Below, piece after piece: positions 8,356 to 17,394 of a stretch of 45,904 bases of DNA. The translations under genes were made by a program, and so were the position numbers. Under the pieces are notes generated by a model. The model saw only the letters and a list, made by a program, of their open reading frames with translations. It made no database searches and was not told the DNA's origin. Source of the stretch: Terriglobia bacterium (GTDB lineage: Bacteria > Acidobacteriota > Terriglobia > Bryobacterales > Bryobacteraceae); NCBI GenBank assembly GCA_003175985.1, contig PSRJ01000096.1:1-45904 (forward strand), written 5' to 3'. The stretch's first letter is position 1, and each line of letters starts with the position of its first letter.

Positions 8356-10791
8356 ATGTTTCGGGTTCGAAACAGTGGTCTGCGATGGAGCCTGGCGCTT
8401 CTTGCGGCTTGCGGGCTGGTGGCGCTCTGGGCACAGCCTGCCTCCGATACGGGGCGGACCTCAGCGAAACTGATTCTCGACCGTTACTGCGTCACGTGCC
8501 ATAGCGACAAGCTGCGCACGGGTGGGCTATCGCTGCAGTCCGCGAATCTGGACGAGATCCCCGTCCACGCCGAAACCTGGGAAAAGGTGATCCGCAAAAT
8601 CCAGGTCGGCGCCATGCCGCCGCAAGGCATGCCTCGGCCGGATGCGGCTTCGCTTGAAGGACTTGCCACATTTCTCGAATCGGCCCTCGATCGCGCCTAC
8701 TTCGCCAATCCTAACCCCGGGCGAAGCAGCGTGCACCGGCTGAATCGGGCGGAGTACGCGAATGCCGTTCACGACTTGCTGGCGCTTGACGTGGATGCTA
8801 CTTCTCTGCTGCCGCCAGATGACGAGAGCAGCGGTTTCGACAACATCGCCGACGTTCTGAAGGTTTCACCTTCGCTCATGGAACGGTACCTGGCGGCCTC
8901 GTGGAGCGTCAGCCGGATGGCCGTGGGAGATCCCAGAATTACGCCGGCAACCGCCACCTACCGCGTTCGCCCCGATCTTTCGCAGGACCAGCACATCGAT
9001 GGGCTTCCTCTTGGAACGCGCGGCGGCATCCTGGTGCGCCACAATTTCCCGCTCGATGGCGAGTACGTGATCAAAGTCCGGCTATGGCGGAACACGTTCG
9101 ACTTATTGCGCGGAATGGAGGATCCGCACCAGATCGAGATCAGCCTGGATGGCGAGCGGTTGCGCCTGGTCACCGTGGGCGGCCGGGAAGATTTCGGGAA
9201 AATGGCGGAGAATCCCGGAACGTTCGGCGCCGATCTCGATCAGCGATTGACGGTTCGCCTGGCTGTTAAAGCGGGCGTCCACTCCGTAGCTGCCGCTACG
9301 CTCTTGCGGAGCCACGCCTCCAAGGACGATCTGATCAAGCCGTTTCTCCGGACGACAGTGGACGGCTTGGATATTACCGGCGATCCATCGGTGGACCGCA
9401 TGACCGTCGAAGGGCCTTTCGGACAGGCCGGTGTGAGCGACACGGCTTCGCGCAGCCGTATTTTCATCTGCCATGCCTCCAGCTGGCAAGACGAGCTTCC
9501 GTGCGCTCGAAAGATACTTGGCGCCTTGTCACGGCACGCCTACCGGCGGCCCACGATCGATAGCGATCTGGAGACGCTGCTGAGCTTTTACCAGAGACGG
9601 CGAAACGCAAACGGCAGCTTCGAAGCGGGGATCGAATCGGCGCTCCAGTACATTCTCGCGAGCCCCGAATTTCTGTTCCGTTTCGAAGCGGACCCCGCGG
9701 CCATTCCCCCGGGCGGAGTGTATCGCCTGACGGATCTGGCGCTCGCGTCGCGGCTCTCCTTTTTCTTATGGAGCAGCATCCCCGATGACGAACTGGTGAA
9801 TCTGGCAGTCCAAGGGAAGCTGCAGCAGTCGGCGGTTCTGGAGAAGCAGGTGCGGCGCATGCTAACGGACCGTCGGTCGGACGCGCTAATCGCCAACTTC
9901 GCGGAACAGTGGCTTTTTCTGCGCAACTTGAAGAGCGCCGCTCCGAACCTGGATACGTTCCCGGACTTTGACGATAACCTGCGACAGGCAATGAAGCAGG
10001 AAACGGAGTTGTTTTTCGGCAGTATCATGCGGGAAGACCGGAGCGTCACCGATCTATTGAATGCCGACTACACGTTCGTCAACGAGCGGCTGGCACGCCA
10101 CTATGGAATACCGGGCGTTTATGGCAGTCAATTCCGCCGCGTCCCGGTGACGGATGAGGCGCGGCGGGGACTGCTGGGCCAGGCCAGCATTCTCACCATC
10201 ACCTCTTACGCCGCGCGAACGTCTCCGGTGCAGCGCGGTAAGTGGATTTTGACGAACCTGCTGGGCACACCGCCGACGCCTCCCCCTCCGAACGTGCCGG
10301 AATTGAAGGAAGGCGGCGACGACGGCAAGCCGCATTCGCTGCGGGAGCGGATGGAAGCGCACCGGACCGACGCGGTATGCGCCGGCTGCCACAAGGTGAT
10401 GGACCCGATCGGCTTCGCGCTCGAAAATTTTGATGGTGTCGGACATTGGCGAAACAGTGACGACGGGGCGGCTATCGATCCCGCGGGGACGCTCTTCAAT
10501 GGCGCGCGCGTCGACGGCCCGGCCTCTCTCCGGCGCATGCTAGTCTCCCGTCCGGATGTGTTCGTGGGAGTCATGAGCGAGAAATTGTTGACCTATGCCC
10601 TCGGACGCGGCGTGGAGTATTACGATATGCCCGCGGTCCGGCGCATTCTCCACGACGCAGCGGCGCAAGATTACCGCTTTTCGTCATTGATTCTAGGTAT
10701 CGTAAACAGCGTGCCTTTTCAAATGAAGGTGAAACCAGCGCCGGCGAGTCAGACGGCAGCTCTCATGCCTCCGAGGAGGTCGTTCCAATGA
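8356..10791 (+). CDS. Planctomycete-type c-type cytochrome with DUF1587/1592/1588/1585 domains
   Basis: This 811-residue exported protein has a signal segment (about 10-28), a heme-binding CVTCH (Cys45, Cys48, His49), then the DUF1587 block (HRLNRAEYANAVHDLL), a carbohydrate-binding-like insert, DUF1595 (AYRRPTIDSDLETLLSFY), DUF1592 (YRLTDLALASRLSFFLWSS onward), DUF1588 with a second CAGCH (Cys675, Cys678, His679) followed by KVMDPIGFALENFD, and a DUF1585 end. Two c-type hemes are thus predicted. The biochemical role of the family is unknown; periplasmic redox handling of organic substrates is often supposed. It overlaps the DUF1552 gene by four bases (ATGA), so the two are coupled. A TTGCATGCAA palindrome lies 35 bp before the start. 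Confidence 0.93.
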   Translation: MFRVRNSGLRWSLALLAACGLVALWAQPASDTGRTSAKLILDRYCVTCHSDKLRTGGLSLQSANLDEIPVHAETWEKVIRKIQVGAMPPQGMPRPDAASLEGLATFLESALDRAYFANPNPGRSSVHRLNRAEYANAVHDLLALDVDATSLLPPDDESSGFDNIADVLKVSPSLMERYLAASWSVSRMAVGDPRITPATATYRVRPDLSQDQHIDGLPLGTRGGILVRHNFPLDGEYVIKVRLWRNTFDLLRGMEDPHQIEISLDGERLRLVTVGGREDFGKMAENPGTFGADLDQRLTVRLAVKAGVHSVAAATLLRSHASKDDLIKPFLRTTVDGLDITGDPSVDRMTVEGPFGQAGVSDTASRSRIFICHASSWQDELPCARKILGALSRHAYRRPTIDSDLETLLSFYQRRRNANGSFEAGIESALQYILASPEFLFRFEADPAAIPPGGVYRLTDLALASRLSFFLWSSIPDDELVNLAVQGKLQQSAVLEKQVRRMLTDRRSDALIANFAEQWLFLRNLKSAAPNLDTFPDFDDNLRQAMKQETELFFGSIMREDRSVTDLLNADYTFVNERLARHYGIPGVYGSQFRRVPVTDEARRGLLGQASILTITSYAARTSPVQRGKWILTNLLGTPPTPPPPNVPELKEGGDDGKPHSLRERMEAHRTDAVCAGCHKVMDPIGFALENFDGVGHWRNSDDGAAIDPAGTLFNGARVDGPASLRRMLVSRPDVFVGVMSEKLLTYALGRGVEYYDMPAVRRILHDAAAQDYRFSSLILGIVNSVPFQMKVKPAPASQTAALMPPRRSFQ

Positions 10792-12140
10792 GATTCATCA
10801 CCAAGAAGCATATTCCACGCCGCACTTTTTTACGCGGCTTAGGTGTGACTTTGTCGCTCCCCCTGCTGGATTCCATGATTCCAGCGCAGACGCCGCTGGC
10901 GAAAACCGCGGCCCGGCCGCAGTTCCGCATGGCGCTTTGCTTCATTCCTCACGGTGCGGTGATAAGTAACTGGACGCCCGTCGGCGAGGGGGAGGACTTC
11001 GAGTTGTCCCGCACCCTGATGCCGCTTACCCCATTTAAGGATCAGCTCGTGGTGGTCAGTAACCTGGCGCATCGCAACGCGGCGCCGGCGGGGCCCGGCG
11101 ACAACGGCGGCGACCATACGCGTTCCCCAGCGGTGTTTCTGAATGGTGTCCATCCCAAGCGCACGGACGGTGCGGACATCCGGGCAGGTACAACGATCGA
11201 TCAGATCGCCGCGCAAAAAATCGGGCAGGAAACGCCTCTGCCTTCGTTGGAATTGGCGACCGAGGACTTCAGCGGCCTGGTGGGCTCCTGCGATGTGGGC
11301 TTCAGTTGCGCCTATATGAATACCATTTCCTGGCGTAGTCCCACCACGCCTCTGCCCATGGAGATTAACCCGCGCGTTGTGTTCGACCGGATGTTCGGGG
11401 ACGGCGCCACCGCGGAGGAACGGCTGGAGCGAATTCAACAGGAACGCAGCATCCTCGATGCGGTGACGGGAGACGTGCGGCGCCTGCAAGGCGGACTGGG
11501 CGCCACGGATCGTAACCGCGTAGCCGAGTATCTGGATACCGTGCGCGAAATTGAACGCCGCATTCAGTTGGCCGAGAAACAGAATTCGAATCCGAACATC
11601 GCCGTGCCCTCCACTCCCGCGGGAATTCCCGATGATCACCAGGCGCACACGAAGCTGATGTTCGACCTGATGGCGGTGGCGTTTCAAGCCGACATCACGA
11701 GGATTTCGACGTTCATGATGGCGCGGGAAGTCAGCTACCGGACCTTCCCGATGCTGGGCATCGCGGAGGGGTTCCACCCGGCCTCGCATCATCAGAACAA
11801 TCCCGCAAGGCTGGACAACCTGACGAAGATCAACACCTATCATGTGAGCCTGGTGGCGCACTTCCTGGAGAAGCTGCGCTCCACGCCGGATGGCGACGGG
11901 AACCTGCTGGATCATTCGCTGGTGCTGTACGGAAGCGGAATGAGCAACAGCAACATTCACAACCACTCGCCGCTGCCGGTGGTAGTCGCCGGCGGCGCGG
12001 CCGGCAAAATGAAAGGCGGGCGTCACCTCAAATACCCGGACAACACGCCGATGGCGAACCTGCTCTTGTCGATTCTGAACAAGGCAGGCGTTCCGCAGGA
12101 AAGCATCGGCGACAGCACGGGACTTCTTTCGGAGGTATAG
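10788..12140 (+). CDS. DUF1552 protein, Tat-exported partner of the DUF1592 cytochrome
   Basis: The 450-residue product opens with a twin-arginine leader (PRRTFLRGLGVTLSLPLLDS), the hallmark of DUF1552 proteins, and continues with family blocks RMALCFIPHGAV, GDNGGDHTRSPAVFLNGVHP, GCGV-like core replaced by CDVGFSCAYMNTISW, and the C-terminal HSLVLYGSGMSNSNIHNHSPLPVVVAGG, which recalls the alkaline-phosphatase-like metal site of the related DUF1501 family. DUF1552 genes nearly always follow a DUF1592 gene, as here. The start overlaps the upstream stop (ATGA) and has a GAGGAGG 9 bp before it. Function is not known; by context it acts in the periplasm with the cytochrome. Confidence 0.93.
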   Translation: MRFITKKHIPRRTFLRGLGVTLSLPLLDSMIPAQTPLAKTAARPQFRMALCFIPHGAVISNWTPVGEGEDFELSRTLMPLTPFKDQLVVVSNLAHRNAAPAGPGDNGGDHTRSPAVFLNGVHPKRTDGADIRAGTTIDQIAAQKIGQETPLPSLELATEDFSGLVGSCDVGFSCAYMNTISWRSPTTPLPMEINPRVVFDRMFGDGATAEERLERIQQERSILDAVTGDVRRLQGGLGATDRNRVAEYLDTVREIERRIQLAEKQNSNPNIAVPSTPAGIPDDHQAHTKLMFDLMAVAFQADITRISTFMMAREVSYRTFPMLGIAEGFHPASHHQNNPARLDNLTKINTYHVSLVAHFLEKLRSTPDGDGNLLDHSLVLYGSGMSNSNIHNHSPLPVVVAGGAAGKMKGGRHLKYPDNTPMANLLLSILNKAGVPQESIGDSTGLLSEV

Positions 12141-12145
12141 CCGCG

Positions 12146-13615
12146 ATGAGAACGACTGTTGTTTTGGCGGCCCTCTGGTTTGCCGCAGCCGCGCATGGAG
12201 AGTCTCTCTCGGCCGCGGAGGCGGCGCAGAATCAGGATTGGGTGGCGTTGCGCGCCCTATCGCAGCAGAGCGCTAACTTGAACGCGGCTCAGCCGGACGG
12301 CACTACCGCGCTTCACTGGGCGGCTCACTGGAACGACTTAGCGGCCGTAAAGCTGCTGTTGTCGGCCGGCGCCAACCCGAATACGGCCAACCGCTATGGG
12401 GTGACGGCGCTTTCCGAAGCAGCCGGGTTGGGTAACGGCGCGATTGTGGAGCTGTTGCTCAAAGCCGGCGCCGATGCCAAGACGCTGACGACGCCGGATG
12501 GCGAAACGGTCCTGATGACGGCCGCCCGGAGCGGCAATGTAGAGGCGGTGAAGGCACTCTTGGAACACGGGGCGGATGTGAACGCGAAGGAGAGCTACCG
12601 GGGCCAGACTGCGCTGATGTGGGCCGCCGCGGAACGGCATGCCGCGGTGGTAAAGCTTCTGCTGGAACACGGCGCCGACTGGAAGGTGCTTTCGCTGGAA
12701 CGGGACAACAAGATGCCCAAATTGAGCGCGGCGTCTTCGGTTACCCCGATGGCGCGCGGCGGTCTGACCGCTTTTCACTTCGCCGCCCGCGAAGGCGACA
12801 TCGAGTGCGGCAGGGTCATGCTGGATGCGGGTGTAGACATCAATCAGGTGGATGCCGACGGCACCAGCGCGCTGGTGATCTCGATCCTGAACAAGCACTA
12901 TAGCTTCGCGAAATTCCTCCTGGATCGCGGCGCCAATCCTAACATCGCCGATTCGAGAGGCCGAACCGCCCTGTACTCTGTCCTGGATATGCGCAACGAG
13001 GACTACTCCGCGCTCCCGTCGCGCAAGGAGGACGATCCGCTGCCCAGCCTGGAGCTGGTCAAAGCGCTGCTGGATCGCGGCGCCGATCCGAACAAACAAT
13101 TGACCAGGAACCTTCCCGGCAGGAGCGGCATGGATTCGGGCGATGTGACTCTCGACGCCGGCACCACTCCGCTGATGCGTGCTGCGCGCGCAGGGGATTT
13201 TGCCGCGATGCGCCTTCTGCTCGATAAAGGAGCCGACCCAAAACTGGTCACCAAAGACGGCAACAATGTACTGCTGTTCGCGGCAGGTGTTGGCTACCGG
13301 GACAAAAATACGAAAGGGAGTGAGAGCGACGCGCTGGAAGCGTTGAAAATCACCGTTGGCCTGGGGCTTGATATCAACCAGGGAAATGACAAGGCTGAGA
13401 CTGCTCTCCACGGGGCCGCGTTTCGCGGAGCCGATTCGATCGTGGAATACCTGGTCAAACAGGGCGCGCGGCTGAATGCCAAGACGAAACAGGGATTCAC
13501 GCCGCTCGACGTCGCTATGGGTAAGAGTGTGGTGACGCAATTGCCTGTACCGCACGAGAGCACCGTGGCGCTCCTGCGGAAGCTGGGTGCGGAGGAAGGC
13601 CGCGACATTAAGTAA
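12146..13615 (+). CDS. Secreted ankyrin-repeat protein, first of two
   Basis: The 489-residue product has a cleavable signal peptide (hydrophobic to about residue 18, Ala-His-Gly-Glu) and then about ten ankyrin repeats covering almost the whole chain, seen as repeated DGxTALHWAAxxN, LLLxAGADxN and LLDRGANPN units. Irregular insertions lie near 180-205 and 290-340. Ankyrin repeats bind protein partners, so an adaptor or scaffold role outside the cytoplasm is likely. It begins 5 bp after the DUF1552 stop, with a GGAGG inside the end of that gene, so it belongs to the same operon. The next gene is its paralog with the same order of repeats and insertions. The usual intracellular view of ankyrin proteins does not fit the signal peptide. 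Confidence 0.92.
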   Translation: MRTTVVLAALWFAAAAHGESLSAAEAAQNQDWVALRALSQQSANLNAAQPDGTTALHWAAHWNDLAAVKLLLSAGANPNTANRYGVTALSEAAGLGNGAIVELLLKAGADAKTLTTPDGETVLMTAARSGNVEAVKALLEHGADVNAKESYRGQTALMWAAAERHAAVVKLLLEHGADWKVLSLERDNKMPKLSAASSVTPMARGGLTAFHFAAREGDIECGRVMLDAGVDINQVDADGTSALVISILNKHYSFAKFLLDRGANPNIADSRGRTALYSVLDMRNEDYSALPSRKEDDPLPSLELVKALLDRGADPNKQLTRNLPGRSGMDSGDVTLDAGTTPLMRAARAGDFAAMRLLLDKGADPKLVTKDGNNVLLFAAGVGYRDKNTKGSESDALEALKITVGLGLDINQGNDKAETALHGAAFRGADSIVEYLVKQGARLNAKTKQGFTPLDVAMGKSVVTQLPVPHESTVALLRKLGAEEGRDIK

Positions 13616-13649
13616 AATGGTGGGTAAAACAAGAGTGGGGTCCATCAGT

Positions 13650-15374
13650 ATGCGTTACGGAATGTTCCTCACGGTTGCCGTTGTCTTTATCGCTTTCGAG
13701 CCTCGCATGGTTGCGGCATCCAGTGCGGTCGCCGATGCCGCGATGGCGGGGGACAAGGCTGCCGTACGCCAATTGCTGCAGCAGAAGGCCGACGTCAATG
13801 CCGCCCAGCCGGATGGCGCGACCGCGATCCAGTGGGCTGCGTACCGGAACGATCTCGAGTTGGCCGACATGTTGATTGCCGCGCGCGCCAACGTCAGCCT
13901 GGCAAATGGTGATGGCGCTACCCCGCTTTGGCTTGCCGCGGAAAATGGAAACGCGGCCATGATTTCGAAGTTGATTGCCGCGGGGGCCGATCCCAATGAA
14001 CGGCGGCGGCCCAATGGAGAGACGCCTCTCATGATGGCCGCGCGCAACGGCAGTACGGCCGCGATTCAGGCGCTCCTGGATCGCAAGGCGGACGTCAATT
14101 TGAAGGAGACCCTGAGAGGAACGACTGCCCTGATGTGGGCGGCGGACCAGGCGCACCCGGAGGCCGTGAAACTGCTTTTGAGCCGCGGCGCCGATTTCAA
14201 TGCAGCGACGGCGCCGGATACGCGGAACTCCCGCCTCAATATCGCCCCCACGGTTCAGCAGCGAATCGCGCAGGATGTGAACTTCGGATCGCGGAAGGCA
14301 GGCCGCCGGTCCAATGGCACTCCCAATGCCGCGGAAGCGGATGCGCCCGTCCCCGATGATTTCGCCGCGTTCTTCCGGGAATCCCAGGTCAAAGACGGCG
14401 GCGGGCTTACGCCCCTCACCTATGCCGCCCGCGAAGGTTGCCTGGAGTGCGTGCAAACGCTGGTCGAGGCCGGAGCCGATGTCAACCAAGTGACCAACTA
14501 CGGCTGGACGCCACTGTTGACGGCGACGCAGAACCGTCACTACAAGATCGGGGCCTACCTGCTCGATCACGGCGCCGATCCGAACCTGGCAAACCGGGGC
14601 GGCTGGATGCCGCTGTACCTGGCCACCGATAACCGCAATATCGAGAGCGGCGACTACCCGGTGCGCAAGCCGGACATGGACCACCTGGATTTCATCAAGC
14701 TGCTGCTCGATAAGGGCGCGAACGTCAACGCGCGGATATGTGGCGCGCTATCGACCGAAAATGAATGCAAAGGCGATACCACTGAGACCCGCACCAACTT
14801 CACGATGCAGTGGCTCTACGAAGACGGGGCGACTTCTTTCCTGCGCGCGGCCCAATCCGGCGACGTCGCCTTAATGAAACTGTTGCTGGCCCGCGGGGCC
14901 GACCCCAAGATTGCCACGGCGCACAATGACACAGCCTTGGCAGTGGCATCGGGAATCGGATGGGTCGAAGGCGTCACGTTTGAATGGTCTCCCACGGAAA
15001 GCCTGGAAGCCGTCAAGATGTGCCTGGACCTGGGGATCGACATTAACGCGGTGGATGACCAGGGCCGCACCGCATTGCATGGGGCTGCCCACAAGGGCCG
15101 CACGGACGTAATCCAGTTGCTCGTCGACCACGGCGCCAACCTGGAAGCTCACGATTACGGGAGCCGCGATACTTTCGCTGGAGCGATGAAGGGAATGACC
15201 TGGATTCCTCTGGATTGGTCCCGGGGCTTGGTGCGCGTCGGCGTCCAGTCTGCAATCCCTCACCCGGAAGCCGAGAAACTCCTGGTCAAGCTGATGACCG
15301 AGCGCGGGCTCAAGATTCCTCCTCCGCCGGCATCCTCGATCTGCCTGACTAAGGGCGTGAACGGCTGCCAGTAG
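13650..15374 (+). CDS. Secreted ankyrin-repeat protein, second of two
   Basis: Read from the ATG at 13650 the product has 574 residues and a signal peptide (MRYGMFLTVAVVFIAFEPR, cleavage after about Ala23). In-frame starts at 13617 and 13587 would place about 11-21 polar residues before it and are less likely. Some eleven ankyrin repeats follow, with a linker rich in Arg, Asn and Pro near 195-240 and a Cys-containing insertion near 365-390 (ICGALSTENECKGD). Blocks such as GGLTPLTYAAREGCLECV match GGLTAFHFAAREGDIECG of the upstream gene, so the pair arose by tandem duplication and then diverged. It closes the cytochrome-DUF1552-ankyrin operon and converges with the core-MetE-like gene. Confidence 0.9.
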   Translation: MRYGMFLTVAVVFIAFEPRMVAASSAVADAAMAGDKAAVRQLLQQKADVNAAQPDGATAIQWAAYRNDLELADMLIAARANVSLANGDGATPLWLAAENGNAAMISKLIAAGADPNERRRPNGETPLMMAARNGSTAAIQALLDRKADVNLKETLRGTTALMWAADQAHPEAVKLLLSRGADFNAATAPDTRNSRLNIAPTVQQRIAQDVNFGSRKAGRRSNGTPNAAEADAPVPDDFAAFFRESQVKDGGGLTPLTYAAREGCLECVQTLVEAGADVNQVTNYGWTPLLTATQNRHYKIGAYLLDHGADPNLANRGGWMPLYLATDNRNIESGDYPVRKPDMDHLDFIKLLLDKGANVNARICGALSTENECKGDTTETRTNFTMQWLYEDGATSFLRAAQSGDVALMKLLLARGADPKIATAHNDTALAVASGIGWVEGVTFEWSPTESLEAVKMCLDLGIDINAVDDQGRTALHGAAHKGRTDVIQLLVDHGANLEAHDYGSRDTFAGAMKGMTWIPLDWSRGLVRVGVQSAIPHPEAEKLLVKLMTERGLKIPPPPASSICLTKGVNGCQ

Positions 15375-15381
15375 CTGCCGG

Positions 15382-16530
15382 TCATTTCCCCCAAAGTTTG
15401 GCCGAGGCGATTTCCGCGCCTTCCGCCAGCGCGCGCAGCTTCAACCAGCAAATGGAAGGATGCACAGGACCAAAACCGGCAAAGGTGCCGAAGCCGCAGT
15501 CGCTCCCGGCGATCACTCTTTCCCTTCCCACCAGATTGGCGTAGCGCACGATACGCTGCGCCACCAGTTCCGGATGCTCGACGAAGTTGCAACTGGAATC
15601 GAGCACACCGGGCGCGAGCACTTTATCGTCGGGAAGTTCCTGGGTTGCCCAGATCTCCCACTCGTGCTCGTGCCGGGGATTGGCGCCTTCAATCAGCAGG
15701 GCCATCGGGCGGGCTTTGAACAAGAGCGGGAGCACCATTTCGAGCGGAATGTCGTAGGTGTGCGGCCCTTCGTAGTTACCCCAACAGATGTGCAGACGGA
15801 TTCGATCGGGCGGGAGATTCGCCAGAGCGTGATTGAGAGCTTCCACCTGGATCTCGGCAGCACGCAAAAACTCCTCATCGCTTAAGTCGCGGAACCGGCT
15901 ATGGCGGCCCATGGCGAGGTCGGGGCAATCCACCTGAAGGAGCAGGCCGGATTGAACGATGGTCTCGTATTCTTCGCGCATGGCCTCCGCCAGCGCCTCC
16001 ATGTAGGCCTCGTGGGAAGGATAATATTCGTTCGGCTGGAAGACGGCTACGGTGCCTGGAGAAACGGCATTCAGAAAGCCTTCCGCGACACCGGCGCTGG
16101 CGAGAGCTTCCTTCATGCGGGCGATGTCTTTCCGCAGCGGCTCCCGGTTCCTGACCTGAATCGGACCCTTGCAAATCGGCCTCAAATATTTCGCCGAAGC
16201 TCCTTGGGCCACTAGCATATCCCGGTATTCGGGCAACTCATCGATGTCCCGCGGTGTAGGCCGCGCCGAGTCGCCCTCGAAGCCCGTGAGACGATGGCGG
16301 ATGTAAGTCGCGTAGCTGATCTTGCTGGTTTCGCCGTCGCTCACGATATCGACGCCGGCATCGATTTGACGCCTTATTATGTCATGAACAGCATCGCCCA
16401 TTACTCGGTCGAAATCATTGGGGTCATAAGGTTCGCCGCGATCCTGGGCAAACAAAAGGTCCACGACCGCCTGGGGCCTGGGAAGGCTGCCTACATGCGT
16501 AGTGAGAATCCGCTCTGTGCTGGTTTTCAT
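15382..16530 (-). CDS. Core-MetE-like methyltransferase homolog, copy 1
   Basis: The 382-residue protein corresponds only to the catalytic C-terminal barrel of cobalamin-independent methionine synthase; the N-terminal domain of true MetE is absent. The barrel start TTHVGSLPRP and the zinc site are intact: His247 and Cys249 in HICWGN, Glu281 in LLIEG, Cys345 in GSDCGFG. Such short proteins include methylcobalamin-dependent enzymes of archaea and the epoxyalkane:coenzyme M transferases, all of which activate a thiol on zinc. A thiol-alkylating role is therefore likely, but neither methyl donor nor thiol acceptor can be deduced. It is the last gene of the leftward dioxygenase operon, 21 bp behind a secreted-protein gene. 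A second copy stands at 21430, in the same putative regulon. Confidence 0.9.
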   Translation of the reverse strand: MKTSTERILTTHVGSLPRPQAVVDLLFAQDRGEPYDPNDFDRVMGDAVHDIIRRQIDAGVDIVSDGETSKISYATYIRHRLTGFEGDSARPTPRDIDELPEYRDMLVAQGASAKYLRPICKGPIQVRNREPLRKDIARMKEALASAGVAEGFLNAVSPGTVAVFQPNEYYPSHEAYMEALAEAMREEYETIVQSGLLLQVDCPDLAMGRHSRFRDLSDEEFLRAAEIQVEALNHALANLPPDRIRLHICWGNYEGPHTYDIPLEMVLPLLFKARPMALLIEGANPRHEHEWEIWATQELPDDKVLAPGVLDSSCNFVEHPELVAQRIVRYANLVGRERVIAGSDCGFGTFAGFGPVHPSICWLKLRALAEGAEIASAKLWGK

Positions 16531-16551
16531 TATTTCGATGCCGCGGCGAGG

Positions 16552-17394
16552 TTACTTTGCCTTCTTAGCGCCTTCGCCTTCCGTGTAATGTTGCAGGTCC
16601 TGCTCGCCTTCCACGCAGGCGTATTCCATCTGCTCGTAATTCTTTTCCTGGTTCCGTCCCAGATCGAAGGCAATTTTCCAGGGCCGCGTGTAGACTTTTG
16701 AGTCTTCGAGAGTGGCTTCGTAGTGTATGGTGTCGGCGTCGACGGGCGTGTAACGTTCGACGACGTGCAATGCATCGCTATGGAAGTTGCCGGACATGTC
16801 GAACCAGGTCTTTTCGTTCTGATTGGTCACGTCCACCACCAGCGTGTCTCCCTCCCAATGGCCTCGGGAATCGCCTTCGAACGTGCGGATCGCATCGGGG
16901 ACATGCGGACGTCCGTCCAGCGGAATGATGCGGTAGGAGTGGAACGCCTCGTAAAGCAGGACGGCATAGCCCGGGGGCTGCAGGATATGGAAGCCGAACG
17001 GAGTGTACATTTGCCGCGGCACGCCGGAAAGCCAGCAGTGTGCCTGCGGGTCGTCGAACAAATGGTGGGCAACGATGTCCTTCTTCTTTTCGAGCGCCCA
17101 GGGCTGGTAGGGAATCTTGCCATCCGGAGGGTCGACCACGACGCCGCGTCCGGCGGGGACGCCGAACTCCGCCCGCTCGTGAGTTTCCAGGTCAAACGCG
17201 GTGAAGAAGTTCCGGGTCTGCCAGTAGCCTTGAAAATTCGGTTTGCCATCCGGCAAACGCGTGAATGGGCCGGCGTTCACGGGGGCAGGGCGTTGTCCCC
17301 GGCGTTCCTGGCCCTGTGCCCGGGAAGGAGCCGGCAGCAACAACGCCAGACCCACCGGCGCCGCCACGAATGCAGCCAAGAAATTCCTGGTCAT
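16552..17394 (-). CDS. Secreted protein of uncharacterised GDSRGHWEGDTL family, copy B
   Basis: The start at the ATG at 17394 gives 280 residues with a signal peptide (MTRNFLAAFVAAPVGLALLL, Ala-x-Ala cleavage near 28) and overlaps the upstream stop by ATGA. The mature part has conserved blocks shared with the neighbours at 17391 and 20473: KPNFQGYW, PYQPWALEKK, a Cys in AHCWLSGVPR, FHILQPPGYAVLLYE, GDSRGHWEGDTLVVDV and EDSKVYTRPWK. I recognise the family only as a frequent, unnamed exported protein of acidobacteria and some proteobacteria; no catalytic motif is evident. Its place between a ring-cleaving dioxygenase and a MetE-like gene suggests a role in the same process. The C-terminus is charged (Glu/Lys-rich). 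Confidence 0.87.
   Translation of the reverse strand: MTRNFLAAFVAAPVGLALLLPAPSRAQGQERRGQRPAPVNAGPFTRLPDGKPNFQGYWQTRNFFTAFDLETHERAEFGVPAGRGVVVDPPDGKIPYQPWALEKKKDIVAHHLFDDPQAHCWLSGVPRQMYTPFGFHILQPPGYAVLLYEAFHSYRIIPLDGRPHVPDAIRTFEGDSRGHWEGDTLVVDVTNQNEKTWFDMSGNFHSDALHVVERYTPVDADTIHYEATLEDSKVYTRPWKIAFDLGRNQEKNYEQMEYACVEGEQDLQHYTEGEGAKKAK

Noticed and set aside
10839-13645. Long minus-strand frames opposite the DUF1552 and ankyrin genes
   Set aside because: They mirror the real genes and lack ribosome sites and domains.
12300-15200. Repeated GC-rich units resembling a direct-repeat array
   Set aside because: They encode ankyrin repeats in two continuous frames and have no regular spacer pattern, so this is neither a CRISPR array nor a minisatellite.
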